Positions 8,463-19,672 of a DNA stretch of 64,000 nucleotides are shown here, one piece after another; the stretch's first letter is position 1; the number at the start of each line of letters is the position of its first letter. A model generated the notes under the pieces. It was not told where the DNA came from, did not search any database, and was given only the letters and a program-made list of their open reading frames with translations. Source of the stretch: Dyella humicola (GTDB taxonomy: Bacteria > Pseudomonadota > Gammaproteobacteria > Xanthomonadales > Rhodanobacteraceae); contig NZ_JAPDPC010000004.1 in assembly GCF_026283945.1 (NCBI RefSeq), forward strand, positions 62,001 through 126,000, in the 5' to 3' direction. The position numbers were made by a program, and so were the translations under genes.

Positions 8463-9344
8463 ATGATGGGTGAATTACGAGATCTGGTAAGTGAACTGGA
8501 GCAAGACCGTTCACTGTACGAGCCGGATCAACTGCGGCGACGCCTGGAAGCGCTCGATCGCATTGAAACCTGCCTTTTTCATATGCCGCCCCCGCAGAGC
8601 GAAGCCGAGATTGCCCGGGCGTCTGCACTGCAACGCCGCGTTGAAGCCATTTCGGCCAATCTGGAAGTGGCCAACCACACGCTCTATCAGGAGATTCGCG
8701 CCGAGATCCGTCGAGGTGAAGGGGCGAAGCACTTGCTCGACTGGGCCAGGATTTACGACCCCGCCGTGCATGCGGACTATCAGTTGAACGGTGTGGGTTA
8801 CGACTATCTCGACGCACTGGTGACGGGCGTCCTTAAATTTGACGAGCCCGCTGGCGGGATTGCCGAGCTTGCGCCGGAAATGGTGTTCTATCAGCCCACG
8901 CCGGCGCGTTTCATCTTCGACCTGATTCGTTGCAGTGCGCTCAATGAGCAGGATGTGCTGATCGATCTTGGCTCGGGACTGGGGCATGTTCCCCTGGTGG
9001 CCAGCATCTGCACGGGCGCACGCTGTATCGGCATCGAAATCGAAGGTGTCTATGCCGATTGCGCTCGCCGCAGTGCGCAGGCGCTCGAATTGAAGCGAGT
9101 GACGTTTATTCAGCAAGACGTGCGTTTAGCCGATCTGTCTGAAGGCACGGTGTTCTATCTCTACACGCCGTTCAAAGGTGGCGTACTGCGTACCGTGCTC
9201 GACATGTTGAAACATGAAGCGAGCAAGCGCGAGATTCGCGTTTGTACGCTAGGCCCCTGCACGGACGCGGTTTTGCAGGAGTCCTGGCTCAAGGTCGAGG
9301 GCGAACAGATCGTGGATCAGCTCACGCTGTTTCGCAGCGTCTAG
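8463..9344 (+). CDS. Class I SAM-dependent methyltransferase of unknown substrate
   Basis: 293-residue cytoplasmic protein. The N-terminal 130 residues are mainly helical (RDLVSELEQDRSLYEPDQL), and the C-terminal half is a Rossmann methyltransferase: motif I DLGSGLG at residues 168-174, the acidic strand end IGIEIEG around 189-195, then a QQDVRLADL stretch. The overall shape (helical cap followed by DLGSGxGxVPL) recalls DOT1-like bacterial methyltransferases, but the substrate is unknown. Two adjacent ATGs (8463, 8466) are equivalent. It has its own terminator and is monocistronic. Confidence 0.75.
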   Translation: MMGELRDLVSELEQDRSLYEPDQLRRRLEALDRIETCLFHMPPPQSEAEIARASALQRRVEAISANLEVANHTLYQEIRAEIRRGEGAKHLLDWARIYDPAVHADYQLNGVGYDYLDALVTGVLKFDEPAGGIAELAPEMVFYQPTPARFIFDLIRCSALNEQDVLIDLGSGLGHVPLVASICTGARCIGIEIEGVYADCARRSAQALELKRVTFIQQDVRLADLSEGTVFYLYTPFKGGVLRTVLDMLKHEASKREIRVCTLGPCTDAVLQESWLKVEGEQIVDQLTLFRSV

Positions 9345-9356
9345 TCACTGAATGAG

Positions 9357-9394
9357 GCGTCAGGCGGACTGCTCACGCCCGCTTGACGCGTTTT
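9357..9394 (+). terminator. Terminator after the methyltransferase gene
   Basis: Eleven-base arms (9357-9367 and 9379-9389) pair with one G.T wobble around an 11-base loop and are followed by GTTTT. It sits 12 bases past the stop. Confidence 0.75.
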
Positions 9395-9498
9395 CAGCGA
9401 ACCTGAGTACTGCAGCAAAGCCGACGAGGCTTCGCTCCTGCTCTGCATAGTGGCTGATCTGGCAGGGCATTCCTGGTGAAACTCTCTGGGAGCGCGTG

Positions 9499-9957
9499 AT
9501 GAAAAAAACCGTGTGGATCGTCGTCGCCAATCGTGCCGTGGCGCGATTGTTTCGGACGAGTCAGCCGACCGGCCCGCTGGAAGAAATGGACTCGTTCATC
9601 CACCCCGAGGGGCGGATGCTGGATCAGGAACTGGTGACGGATCGCGCGGGGCGTGGTTTCGAGCGATTCGGCCCCGGAGGTCATGCTGAAGATCCGGATA
9701 CCACGGCAACCGCCCATGAGATGACGAGCTTCGCCACGGAGCTGTCCCGGTGTCTGCGCAAGGCGCGTACCGATGGCCACTTCGACGCCTTGGCGCTGAT
9801 TGCCGCACCGGCTTTCCTTGGCGCCATGCGCGTGCAGCTGGATGGGGCCACCCGCGAGAGGGTGATGTTCGAAGTGAACAAGAATCTCGTCCATCTGGAC
9901 GCAGCGGCACTGCGCGCGCAATTACCCGAGCGGCTGTTTTCGACCATTGACGCGTAA
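9499..9957 (+). CDS. Host attachment protein-type family (PF10116-like)
   Basis: 152-residue cytoplasmic protein that opens with MKKTVWIVVANRAVARLF, the standard beginning of the family named after a plant attachment protein of Agrobacterium. Later landmarks are the region RAGRGFERF, a helical middle (HEMTSFATELSRCL) and ALIAAPAFLGAMR. The fold resembles the eRF1/archaeal release-factor domain seen in stress-linked proteins, so the attachment name may not reflect its role here. The ATG at 9499 is chosen over a GTG one codon upstream; GGGAG precedes it. It is a single gene. The biochemical function is unknown. Confidence 0.75.
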   Translation: MKKTVWIVVANRAVARLFRTSQPTGPLEEMDSFIHPEGRMLDQELVTDRAGRGFERFGPGGHAEDPDTTATAHEMTSFATELSRCLRKARTDGHFDALALIAAPAFLGAMRVQLDGATRERVMFEVNKNLVHLDAAALRAQLPERLFSTIDA

Positions 9958-10104
9958 TCGTTGCCGCCCGCGCTTCATTGAGGCAACCCCATAGCGCGCT
10001 CCAGCGAGCGGGCTTACTGCTGAATGCGCGGGTGGCCTGGCGCGGAATCGAAGCGTCGGCGCGGGGATTTTCCACAGATATCCGGGAATACGCCGCACTC
10101 CGTC

Positions 10105-10149
10105 TGATATAGAAATATCATTGACACGCCTCTGATAATGCGATATCAG
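10105..10149 (+). promoter_or_regulatory. Twin TGATA-N6-TATCA palindromes on the TonB-receptor promoter
   Basis: Two palindromes with identical half-sites and spacing, TGATA-N6-TATCA, are centred 28 bp apart (10105-10120 and 10133-10148). A TTGACA -35 box (10121-10126) lies between them; with 17-bp spacing the -10 region (TATCAG, 10144-10149) falls inside the second palindrome. This is the layout of a repressor operator. The RpiR-type regulator encoded in the same locus is the obvious candidate to bind it, but that is inference. Confidence 0.65.
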
Positions 10150-10193
10150 TCGTGGCGTGGACTGTCCACGTGATTCTCCGGGGGGAGAACCTC

Positions 10194-12539
<2,346 letters not shown>

Positions 12540-12574
12540 GCATCGCACGCTGGCATTATTGGAGCATTCGCGTA

Positions 12575-14602
12575 ATGAAGCATTACAGAAAATTTTTAGC
12601 GTCATTGCTGGTGACGTTCGCCACCGGCGTGACGTTGGCGCAGGTACCCGCGCCGGTGAACCCGGCCCCCGCAACCTCGGCAGCCCTGCCGGCGCCGAGC
12701 AGCGCAACGACCGTCGTGGCCGATGCCAAGACGAACCCGGGCGACCAGGCGCATGCGCTCACCAACGAAGACCTGTCGAGCTTCTTCGACGGTCTGGTGC
12801 CGTTTGCGCTGGAGCGTGGCGACGTGGCCGGCGGCGTGATCTCGGTGGTCAAGGACGGCAAGGTCATTTTCGCGCGCGGCTACGGCTATGCGAATCTCAA
12901 GACGCGCCAGGCACCGTCGCCGGATAACACGCTGTTCCGTCCCGGCTCCACCTCCAAGTTGTTCACCTGGACCGCGGTGATGCAACTGGTCGAGCAGGGC
13001 AAGCTGGATCTCGACACCGACATCAACCAGTACCTGGATTTCAAGATCCCGCCGCGTGACGGCAAGCCGATCACCCTGCGCAACATCATGACCCACACGC
13101 CGGGTTTCGAGGACACCGCGCGCGATCTGCTGCCGGCGTCCACGGACAGCGTGAACCTGGAAAAATACCTGAAGTCGCACATCCCGGTGCGCATCTTTGC
13201 GCCGGGCACGATCGTGGCGTACTCCAATTATGGCTGCGGCCTGGCCGGCTATATCGTGCAGCGCATATCGGGCGAGCGCTTCGAGGACTACGTGCAGAAG
13301 CACATCTTCGATCCCTTGCAGATGACGCGTTCCAGCTTTGAGCAGCCACTGCCTGCGCACCTGGCGCCGTTGTTGTCGAATGGCTACAAGAGCGCTTCCG
13401 ACGGCAAGCCGCATCCGTTCGAGCCGGTCGATCCGGCGCCGGCCGGTGCGCTGAGCAGCTCCGCGACAGACATGGCGAACTTCATGATCGCCCACCTGCA
13501 GCAGGGCCGCTTCGGAGATACGCGCATCCTGCAGCAGGCAACCGCCGAGCTGATGCACAGCCCGCAGCACACTGCAGCGGAAGGACTCGGTGGTTTCGCC
13601 CTTGGTTTCTATCACGAGGACAGCCACGGCCAGCGCATCATCGGCCATGCGGGCGATACGGAGGTGTTCCACAGTGACCTGCATTTGATGCTGGATGCGA
13701 ACGTCGGCGTCTTCATGTCGTTCAACAGCGCCGGCAACGAGGGCGGCGCGCATGTGATCCGCAAGGCGGTGTTCCAGACCTTCCTGGATCGCTACTTCCC
13801 TTACAGCGCGCCGAAGGAAGAGACCCTGGCCACGGCCAAGGCCGATGCTGCGCGCGTGGCCGGTTATTACGAATCGAGCCGCCGCAACGACAGTGCGCTG
13901 AAGCCGCTGTACCTGTTCGGTCAGTCCAGCGTGGCCGCGCAGCCGGACGGCACCATCGTGGTATCGGCATGGAACAACTACGCGGGCAAGCCGCTGTACT
14001 GGCGCGAGGTGGGCCCGTCGACGTGGCGTCAGGTCAACGGCGACGCACACCTGAAGTTCGTCAATGATGCCGACGGCAACATTGCGTACTGGGCGACCGA
14101 CGTCGAGGTGCCGGTATTCGTGTTCCAGCGCGTCTCGGGCGCGCGCTCGATGGGCTCGGTGGGTCTGTGGGCCGGGCTGTCCTGCTTCCTGTTGGTGGTC
14201 GCACTGCTGAGCTGGGGCGTGGGCGCCTGGGTACGTCGCCACTATGGCCGTCCGCTCGCGCTGGATGCCGCGCAGCGCCGTTCGCGCCTGCTGTCGCGCC
14301 TTGGCGTGCTCGCCCTGTTCGTAGTCCTGGCGGGCTGGATGGGCCTGCTGGTGGTCTCGTCGATCAGTGACGACATGTTGTTGCAGGGCACGATGACGCC
14401 GTGGCTTTACGTGCTTTACGTGCTCGGCGTGCTGGGTCTGCTCGGTGCGCTGGCCGTGGTGGCACATAGCGTACGTAGCTGGATGGCGCCGCGTCGCGGT
14501 CGCTGGGTACTGGCCGGCGAAACCCTGCTGGCGCTGGCGGCGATCTACCTGGTTTGGCTGATCCTTACGTTCGGCCTGGTCAGTTTCAGCGCCCATTACT
14601 GA
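12575..14602 (+). CDS. Beta-lactamase-family serine hydrolase with C-terminal membrane domain
   Basis: 675-residue exported enzyme of the class C beta-lactamase / D-aminopeptidase family. After a signal peptide (1-22) and a Pro/Ala-rich linker comes the penicillin-binding fold with all three motifs: S125-T-S-K128, Y216-S-N218 and H358-A-G360. About residues 525-675 form three or four membrane spans (LWAGLSCFLLVVALLSWGVG, LLSRLGVLALFVVLAGWMG, and others), anchoring the enzyme with its catalytic part in the periplasm. It begins 35 bases after the TonB receptor. Members hydrolyse D-amino-acid peptides, esters or beta-lactams; here peptide trimming is the best guess. Confidence 0.88.
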   Translation: MKHYRKFLASLLVTFATGVTLAQVPAPVNPAPATSAALPAPSSATTVVADAKTNPGDQAHALTNEDLSSFFDGLVPFALERGDVAGGVISVVKDGKVIFARGYGYANLKTRQAPSPDNTLFRPGSTSKLFTWTAVMQLVEQGKLDLDTDINQYLDFKIPPRDGKPITLRNIMTHTPGFEDTARDLLPASTDSVNLEKYLKSHIPVRIFAPGTIVAYSNYGCGLAGYIVQRISGERFEDYVQKHIFDPLQMTRSSFEQPLPAHLAPLLSNGYKSASDGKPHPFEPVDPAPAGALSSSATDMANFMIAHLQQGRFGDTRILQQATAELMHSPQHTAAEGLGGFALGFYHEDSHGQRIIGHAGDTEVFHSDLHLMLDANVGVFMSFNSAGNEGGAHVIRKAVFQTFLDRYFPYSAPKEETLATAKADAARVAGYYESSRRNDSALKPLYLFGQSSVAAQPDGTIVVSAWNNYAGKPLYWREVGPSTWRQVNGDAHLKFVNDADGNIAYWATDVEVPVFVFQRVSGARSMGSVGLWAGLSCFLLVVALLSWGVGAWVRRHYGRPLALDAAQRRSRLLSRLGVLALFVVLAGWMGLLVVSSISDDMLLQGTMTPWLYVLYVLGVLGLLGALAVVAHSVRSWMAPRRGRWVLAGETLLALAAIYLVWLILTFGLVSFSAHY

Positions 14603-14660
14603 GTTCATTGCGCGGCGGCGTAGCACCGCCGTCGCGCGCTCCATCCGAGGAAGTAGAGAC

Positions 14661-15686
14661 ATGAATATCCATGTTGACGGGCGCCTGCGCCTGCAGGCAA
14701 CGCGCAAGAGCTGGGCGATCCATACGCCGTTCCACATCACCGGCTACACCTTCACCGCCTTCGATGCGCTGATCGTCGAGCTGACCGACGCCCAGGGTTT
14801 GACCGGGCGTGGCGAAGCGCAAGGCGTCTATTACCACCACGACACCCCGGACTCGATGCTGGCGCAGATCGAGGCGCTGCGCGCGCATATCGAGGCAGGC
14901 ATCACGCGCGAAGCCCTGCAACAGCTGCTACCGGCCGGCGGCGCACGCAACGTGCTCGACTGCGCCTTGTGGGACCTGGAAGCCAAGCGCGCCGGCAAGC
15001 CCGTCTGGCAGTTGGCCGGCCTGTCGGCACCGAAGCCGTTGCTGACCACCTATACGGTGGGCGCGGACGAGCCGGAAGTGATGGCCGAAAAGGCGGGCAC
15101 CTACTCAGTGGCCCGCGCGATCAAGCTCAAGCTCACTGACGACGGGCGCAATGCCGAGCGGGTGCTGGCCGTGCGCCAGGCGCGCCCGGACGTATGGCTG
15201 ATGGTCGACGCCAACCAGGGTTTCACCCGTGAGTCGTTCGCGAAGCTGTTGCCCACCCTGGTCGAAGCCCGCGTGGACGTGGTGGAACAACCGTTCCCGG
15301 TCGGCAGCGAAGCCTGGCTGGACGGCCTGCAGCGGCCGATCCGCATCGCGGCGGACGAAAGCGTGCAGGACCGCAGTGACCTGGCCAAGATGGTTGGCCG
15401 CGTCGACGTCATCAATATCAAGCTGGACAAGTGCGGTGGACTCACTGAAGCGCTGGCCATCGCCGAAGAGGCGCGCAAGCTGGGCTTCGACCTGATGGTC
15501 GGCAACATGGGCGGCTCCTCGCTGGCGATGGCACCTTCGTTCGTGGTGGGCCAGTTGTGCGACGTGGTAGACCTCGACGGTCCGATCAGCCTGGTGGCCG
15601 ATTACCAGCCGTCGGTGGTGTACGAACATGGCACTATCTGGTGTCCCGACATGCTCTGGGGTGGCCCAGCGTCGGCCGCGAGCTAG
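14661..15686 (+). CDS. dgcA: Enolase-superfamily epimerase, DgcA-type (N-acetyl-D-Glu racemase or L-Ala-D/L-Glu epimerase)
   Basis: 341-residue cytoplasmic enzyme of the mandelate racemase / muconate lactonising group. The catalytic lysines are in KLK (Lys157) and IKLDK (Lys254); the magnesium ligands are Asp183 (VDANQ), Glu209 (EQPF) and Asp232 (ADES). This is the arrangement of 1,1-proton-transfer racemases such as dipeptide epimerases. Because a DgcN-type gene is in the same locus, racemisation of N-acetyl-D-glutamate to N-acetyl-L-glutamate is favoured over L-Ala-D-Glu dipeptide epimerisation, although both fit. AGGAAG lies at ribosome-binding distance upstream and the gap from the previous gene is 58 bases. 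Confidence 0.8.
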   Translation: MNIHVDGRLRLQATRKSWAIHTPFHITGYTFTAFDALIVELTDAQGLTGRGEAQGVYYHHDTPDSMLAQIEALRAHIEAGITREALQQLLPAGGARNVLDCALWDLEAKRAGKPVWQLAGLSAPKPLLTTYTVGADEPEVMAEKAGTYSVARAIKLKLTDDGRNAERVLAVRQARPDVWLMVDANQGFTRESFAKLLPTLVEARVDVVEQPFPVGSEAWLDGLQRPIRIAADESVQDRSDLAKMVGRVDVINIKLDKCGGLTEALAIAEEARKLGFDLMVGNMGGSSLAMAPSFVVGQLCDVVDLDGPISLVADYQPSVVYEHGTIWCPDMLWGGPASAAS

Positions 15687-15720
15687 TGACCATGCGCCAT
15701 CAGCGAGGATGCCCGTCCGC

Positions 15721-17046
15721 ATGACTTCCATCGAAACGACCCAGGCAACGGAGAAAAGCTGGTTCGGCCATCCACGTGGCCTGACCATCCTGTTCCTCAC
15801 CGAAATGTGGGAGATGTTCTCCTTCTTCGGCATGCGCGCCATCCTGGTCTATTACATGACCAAGCACCTGGACATGGACCAGGAGTACGCGTCGGTGGTG
15901 TACGGCGTGTACGCGGCCTTCGTCTACTTCACTCCTGTGTTTGGCGGCATGCTTGCCGATCGCTGGCTGGGCAAGGGGCGCGCCGTGGTCATCGGCGGTT
16001 CGATGATGGCGCTCGGGCATTTCATGATGTCGTCCGAAGCGCTGTTCTATCCGGCGCTGTGCATGATCGCGCTGGGCAACGGCCTGTTCCTGCCCAGCCT
16101 CGCCAGCCAGATCGAAGGGCTGTATCGCGCCGGGGACGAGCGCAGCAAGAGCGCGTACAACATCTACTACGTCGGCATTAACCTCGGCGGCTTCCTGGCG
16201 CCGCTGGTATGCGGCACCCTCGGCGAGGCGTTTGGCTGGCACTGGGGATTCGCGGCGGCGGGTATCGGCATGCTGCTGTCGCTGGTGATCTATCTGGGCG
16301 GACGTCGTTACCTGCCCCCGGAACCGGCGCTTGGTGCGGCGACGCGTGAGGTCCGCCCGCCGATGGATCGTGCGGCACGCGAACGCTTCGGCCTGCTGAT
16401 TGGCATTGCCGCGATCGTGGTGATTTTCCGCGGTGCCTATGAGCAGAACGGCAATACGATTGCGTTGTGGGCCGACACCGGCATCGACCGGGTGCTGGCA
16501 CCCGGCTGGACGATACCGATGACCTGGTTCCAGTCGGTCAACTCGCTGGCGGTGTTCGCCTTGACGCCGGTGCTGGTGGCGCGCTGGGCGCGACTGGCAA
16601 AGCGCGGCATCGTGACGCCGTTGCTGGGCAGGATGGCCTTCGGTGCGGCGATCGTGGGGGCGTCCTATGTCGCGCTGGGTCTGGTCGCGGCCTGGAGCGA
16701 GGCACATGGCACACGGGCCAGCTGGATCTGGTTGTTCGTGTGGTTCGTGGTGTTCACGATCGGCGAGTTGTACATCCTGCCGACCGGGCTGGCCTTGTTC
16801 GGGCGCATGGCGCCGGAAGGCTTTCGCGCCACCAGCATCGCCACGTGGTTCTTCGCCGGGTTCTTCGGCAACCTGCTGGCCGGCTGGCTGGGCACCTTGT
16901 GGAGCCGCATGGGCCACGGCGCGTTCTTTGTTTTGATCGGTGCAGTCGCGGGACTATCCGCCGTGCTTTTGTATATGCTCAATCGCCGCCACAGCGGCGT
17001 GGGGCAACATGGACAAGCCGGCAGCACCGCGGTGCTGGCCCGATGA
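15721..17046 (+). CDS. POT/PTR-family peptide transporter
   Basis: 441-residue inner-membrane proton-coupled oligopeptide transporter with about 12 membrane spans. The first helix carries E28-M-W-E31-M-F-S-F-F-G, the position of the family motif ExxERFxYYG, followed by MRAILVYYM. Here the Arg is replaced by Met32 and the Tyr pair by Phe. Other family marks are GGMLADRWLGKGRAVVIG and the helix-5 stretch YNIYYVGINLGGFLAPLVCG. The ATG at 15721 is preferred over one at 15709, because GAGGA lies 12 bases before the former. It would import di- or tripeptides after extracellular trimming. Confidence 0.9.
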   Translation: MTSIETTQATEKSWFGHPRGLTILFLTEMWEMFSFFGMRAILVYYMTKHLDMDQEYASVVYGVYAAFVYFTPVFGGMLADRWLGKGRAVVIGGSMMALGHFMMSSEALFYPALCMIALGNGLFLPSLASQIEGLYRAGDERSKSAYNIYYVGINLGGFLAPLVCGTLGEAFGWHWGFAAAGIGMLLSLVIYLGGRRYLPPEPALGAATREVRPPMDRAARERFGLLIGIAAIVVIFRGAYEQNGNTIALWADTGIDRVLAPGWTIPMTWFQSVNSLAVFALTPVLVARWARLAKRGIVTPLLGRMAFGAAIVGASYVALGLVAAWSEAHGTRASWIWLFVWFVVFTIGELYILPTGLALFGRMAPEGFRATSIATWFFAGFFGNLLAGWLGTLWSRMGHGAFFVLIGAVAGLSAVLLYMLNRRHSGVGQHGQAGSTAVLAR

Positions 17047-17056
17047 GCGAGTGCCG

Positions 17057-17977
17057 ATGATCAAGGATCTGCAGAAAAAGCTTAAAGACGGCTGGAATAC
17101 GTTCACCACGTCCGAGCAGAAGATCGCCACCTACCTGCTGCACAATCTCAATGGCATCCCGTTCGAGACGGCCGCGTCGCTGGGACAGCGCGTGGGCGTA
17201 AGCCCCATGACGGTCGGTCGCTTTCTGCACAACCTGGGTTATGCGGGCCTCAACGATCTCAAGGAAGAACTGCGTGGCGACGCGCCCTGGTTGCAGCTGT
17301 ACAAGAACCCCGATCAGGCGGGCGATTCCGCCACGATGTCCGAGAGCCTCAAGGCCGAGATCCGCGGCATCACGATTGCGCACGGGCTGACCCGCACGGC
17401 GGAATGGAAGGCCATCGTCAAGCTGCTGGTGGACGCCGACCGGCTCTCGGTCGCCAGTTTCCACCAGGGCCGTTTCCTTGGACTGGGTTTCGCCAGCCTG
17501 ATGCAGCACGTCAAACCGCGCACGATCTTCCACGAAGGGCTGGACGGCGCTTACACCGACCTGCTGCTGGATTCGACCAAAAAGAGTTGCGTGCTGCTGA
17601 TCGACTTCCGGCGCTATTCGCGGCATTTCCGCATTCTGGCCGAGGAATCGGCCGCACGCGGCATCCCGCTGGTCATCATCACCGACAGCCAGTGCTATTG
17701 GGCACGCCAGCTCACCAGCCATGTCTTGATGCTGCCGGCCGACCTGACGCGGCCGTGGCATAACTTCACCGCGGCGACGAGCTTGTTGAGCCTGCTGATC
17801 GGCGCGGTCACCCGCGAACAGGGCGACATGTTCGATCGCATCGGTGACATCACGCAGCTGCGGCAAAAGCTTGTGGGTTACGTCGAAGCGCCAGCGCTGG
17901 AGAAGCGCGAACCCGGCAAGACTGGCAAGCCACGCAAGACGGTTGCCAGCAAGCCTCGCAATAAGCCCAAAGCCTAA
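17057..17977 (+). CDS. RpiR/MurR-type transcriptional regulator
   Basis: 306-residue DNA-binding regulator. The N-terminal 77 residues form the RpiR helix-turn-helix domain (LTxSEQKIA-like TTSEQKIATYLL, then VGVSPMTVGRFLHNLGY as recognition helix). Residues about 125-255 form a SIS-like sugar-phosphate-binding domain (VASFHQGRFLGLGFASLM, VLLIDFRRYSRHF, VIITDSQCYWARQ). A basic Lys-rich tail follows. Relatives such as MurR sense N-acetylmuramate 6-phosphate, fitting a cell-wall-derived effector. It is embedded in the peptide locus, ten bases after the transporter, and probably controls it through the palindromes at 10105-10149. Confidence 0.88.
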   Translation: MIKDLQKKLKDGWNTFTTSEQKIATYLLHNLNGIPFETAASLGQRVGVSPMTVGRFLHNLGYAGLNDLKEELRGDAPWLQLYKNPDQAGDSATMSESLKAEIRGITIAHGLTRTAEWKAIVKLLVDADRLSVASFHQGRFLGLGFASLMQHVKPRTIFHEGLDGAYTDLLLDSTKKSCVLLIDFRRYSRHFRILAEESAARGIPLVIITDSQCYWARQLTSHVLMLPADLTRPWHNFTAATSLLSLLIGAVTREQGDMFDRIGDITQLRQKLVGYVEAPALEKREPGKTGKPRKTVASKPRNKPKA

Positions 17978-18041
17978 TACCTGCGCCACCGCGGCGCTTC
18001 GCGGTTTGCTCGGCAGCGTCCACAGAAGGGGAGTGTTCTTG

Positions 18042-19670
18042 ATGATTCACCGTTGCCGTGAAAATGCCGCCTCGCCGATCCAGCCAAAGCGCTGGCGTGT
18101 GAGTGTCTTCGTGGCGCTGATGGTAGCGTCCTGCGCGACGGTATCCGCGTCCGAGTCGTCCGTGTCGACGCCGGAACTCGACGCGTTCGCGCACAAGGCC
18201 ATGCAGACGTTCGACACGCCAGGCATGGCGGTGACGATCGTCGATGGCGACACGGTCACCACGCACGCGTATGGCGTGCGCAAGCTCGGTGATGCGGCGC
18301 CGGTGGATGCGCACACCATCTTCCCGATCGGCTCCAACACCAAGGCCTTCACCTCGGCCGCGCTGGCGATTCTGGTCGACCAGGGCAAGCTGCGTTGGGA
18401 CGACCGCGTGGTCGACAAGCTGCCGGGCTTTCGCATGTACGACGCCTACGCGTCCAGCGAGATGACCGTCACCGATCTGCTCGTCCATCGCAGCGGCCTG
18501 GGGCTGGGCGAGGGCGATCTGATGATGTTTCCGACCTCGGACCGCTCGCGTGCGCAGCTGGTGCACGACATCCGCTATCTGAAGCCGGCGCGTTCGTTTC
18601 GCGGCGGCTATGACTACGACAACGTGCTGTACATCGTGGCCGGGGCACTGGTCGAGGCCGTTTCTGGCCAGCGCTGGGAGGATTTCGTGCAGCAGCAGAT
18701 CCTCGATCCGCTGCAGATGCATGACACGCAGGTCAGCATCGACACGCGCACCGGCGACCAGGCGGCGCTGCATGCCAAGAACACCACGGCGGTTCGCGGC
18801 GTGGGTCAACAATCGGTGCTCAAAACGGTGATGTCCGGCCAGGTGTTCGCGCCAGCGGGAGCGCTGCAGGTGAGCGCGACGGACATGGGCCCCTGGTTGC
18901 GCCTGCAACTCGACAGCGGGCAGCTGGATAAGAGCCGGCGGATCTTCAGCGAAGCGGCGGCGAAGACGCTGTGGACGCCGCAGACACTCATTCCAATTCC
19001 CACGTTCCCGAAGCCGCTGGCGCTGGCGCAGCCGCAATTCGAGGCCTACGCCTTGGGCTTCGAGGTACAGGATTATCGCGGGCACAAGATCATCACCCAT
19101 CTCGGCGGCGTGCTGGGTGGTGTCTCGGCGGTGGTGATCATTCCGGAAAAGCACGCGGCATTCGCCATCATGCTCAACTCCGAAGATGTCGGCACGCTGT
19201 TCGCCGTGCGCGAGCATCTGCTCGATACGTTGCTGGGCCTGCCTTCGCCGGACTGGATCGCCAGCTACAAACAGGTGTTCGACGGGATCAACGCCGAGGC
19301 CGTGGCCGCGCTCAAGTCACCTGCAAAAGCCGCGCATCCCGCACGCGGGCCATCGTTGCCGTTGTCCGACTATGTCGGGGTCTACCGTGATCCGTGGTAC
19401 GGCACCGCGACGCTCGGCCGGGACGGCAAGGGCGCACTGACCATCAGTTTCGATCATTCGCCCGGCATGCACGGCACGCTGGAGCATGTGCAGTACGACA
19501 CGTTCCGCACGCACTGGACCATACCGGACGTGGAGGACGCCTACGTCACCTTTGCGTTGAAGCCGGACGGCAGCATCGATGAGATGACCATGAAGGCGAT
19601 CTCGCCGATCGCCGATTTCAGCTGGGACTACCAGGATCTGCGCTTCACGCCGGTCCACGCGTCGAAATAG
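18042..19670 (+). CDS. Second beta-lactamase-family serine hydrolase (with C-terminal DUF3471-like domain)
   Basis: 542-residue exported hydrolase. The signal region (about residues 20-37) could be cleaved after VSA or processed as a lipoprotein at Cys31 (VASC). Motifs: S98-N-T-K101, Y192-D-N194, and a HLGG box around residue 354. Residues about 440-542 form a small beta-rich domain (YVGVYRDPWYGTATLG) typical of DUF3471 in class C-like esterases/peptidases. Unlike the first hydrolase it has no C-terminal membrane spans, so it is probably soluble in the periplasm or lipid-anchored. AAGGGGAG precedes the ATG at 18042. Confidence 0.87.
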   Translation: MIHRCRENAASPIQPKRWRVSVFVALMVASCATVSASESSVSTPELDAFAHKAMQTFDTPGMAVTIVDGDTVTTHAYGVRKLGDAAPVDAHTIFPIGSNTKAFTSAALAILVDQGKLRWDDRVVDKLPGFRMYDAYASSEMTVTDLLVHRSGLGLGEGDLMMFPTSDRSRAQLVHDIRYLKPARSFRGGYDYDNVLYIVAGALVEAVSGQRWEDFVQQQILDPLQMHDTQVSIDTRTGDQAALHAKNTTAVRGVGQQSVLKTVMSGQVFAPAGALQVSATDMGPWLRLQLDSGQLDKSRRIFSEAAAKTLWTPQTLIPIPTFPKPLALAQPQFEAYALGFEVQDYRGHKIITHLGGVLGGVSAVVIIPEKHAAFAIMLNSEDVGTLFAVREHLLDTLLGLPSPDWIASYKQVFDGINAEAVAALKSPAKAAHPARGPSLPLSDYVGVYRDPWYGTATLGRDGKGALTISFDHSPGMHGTLEHVQYDTFRTHWTIPDVEDAYVTFALKPDGSIDEMTMKAISPIADFSWDYQDLRFTPVHASK

Positions 19671-19672
19671 AC

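Noticed and set aside
10141..10190. Riboswitch before the TonB receptor
   Set aside because: The leader is too short and lacks the conserved cores (for example the cobalamin box); the palindromes fit a protein operator better.
12602..14740. 712-codon minus-strand ORF across the first serine hydrolase
   Set aside because: His/Arg/Gln-rich composition typical of a shadow; the plus strand has signal peptide, catalytic motifs and membrane spans.
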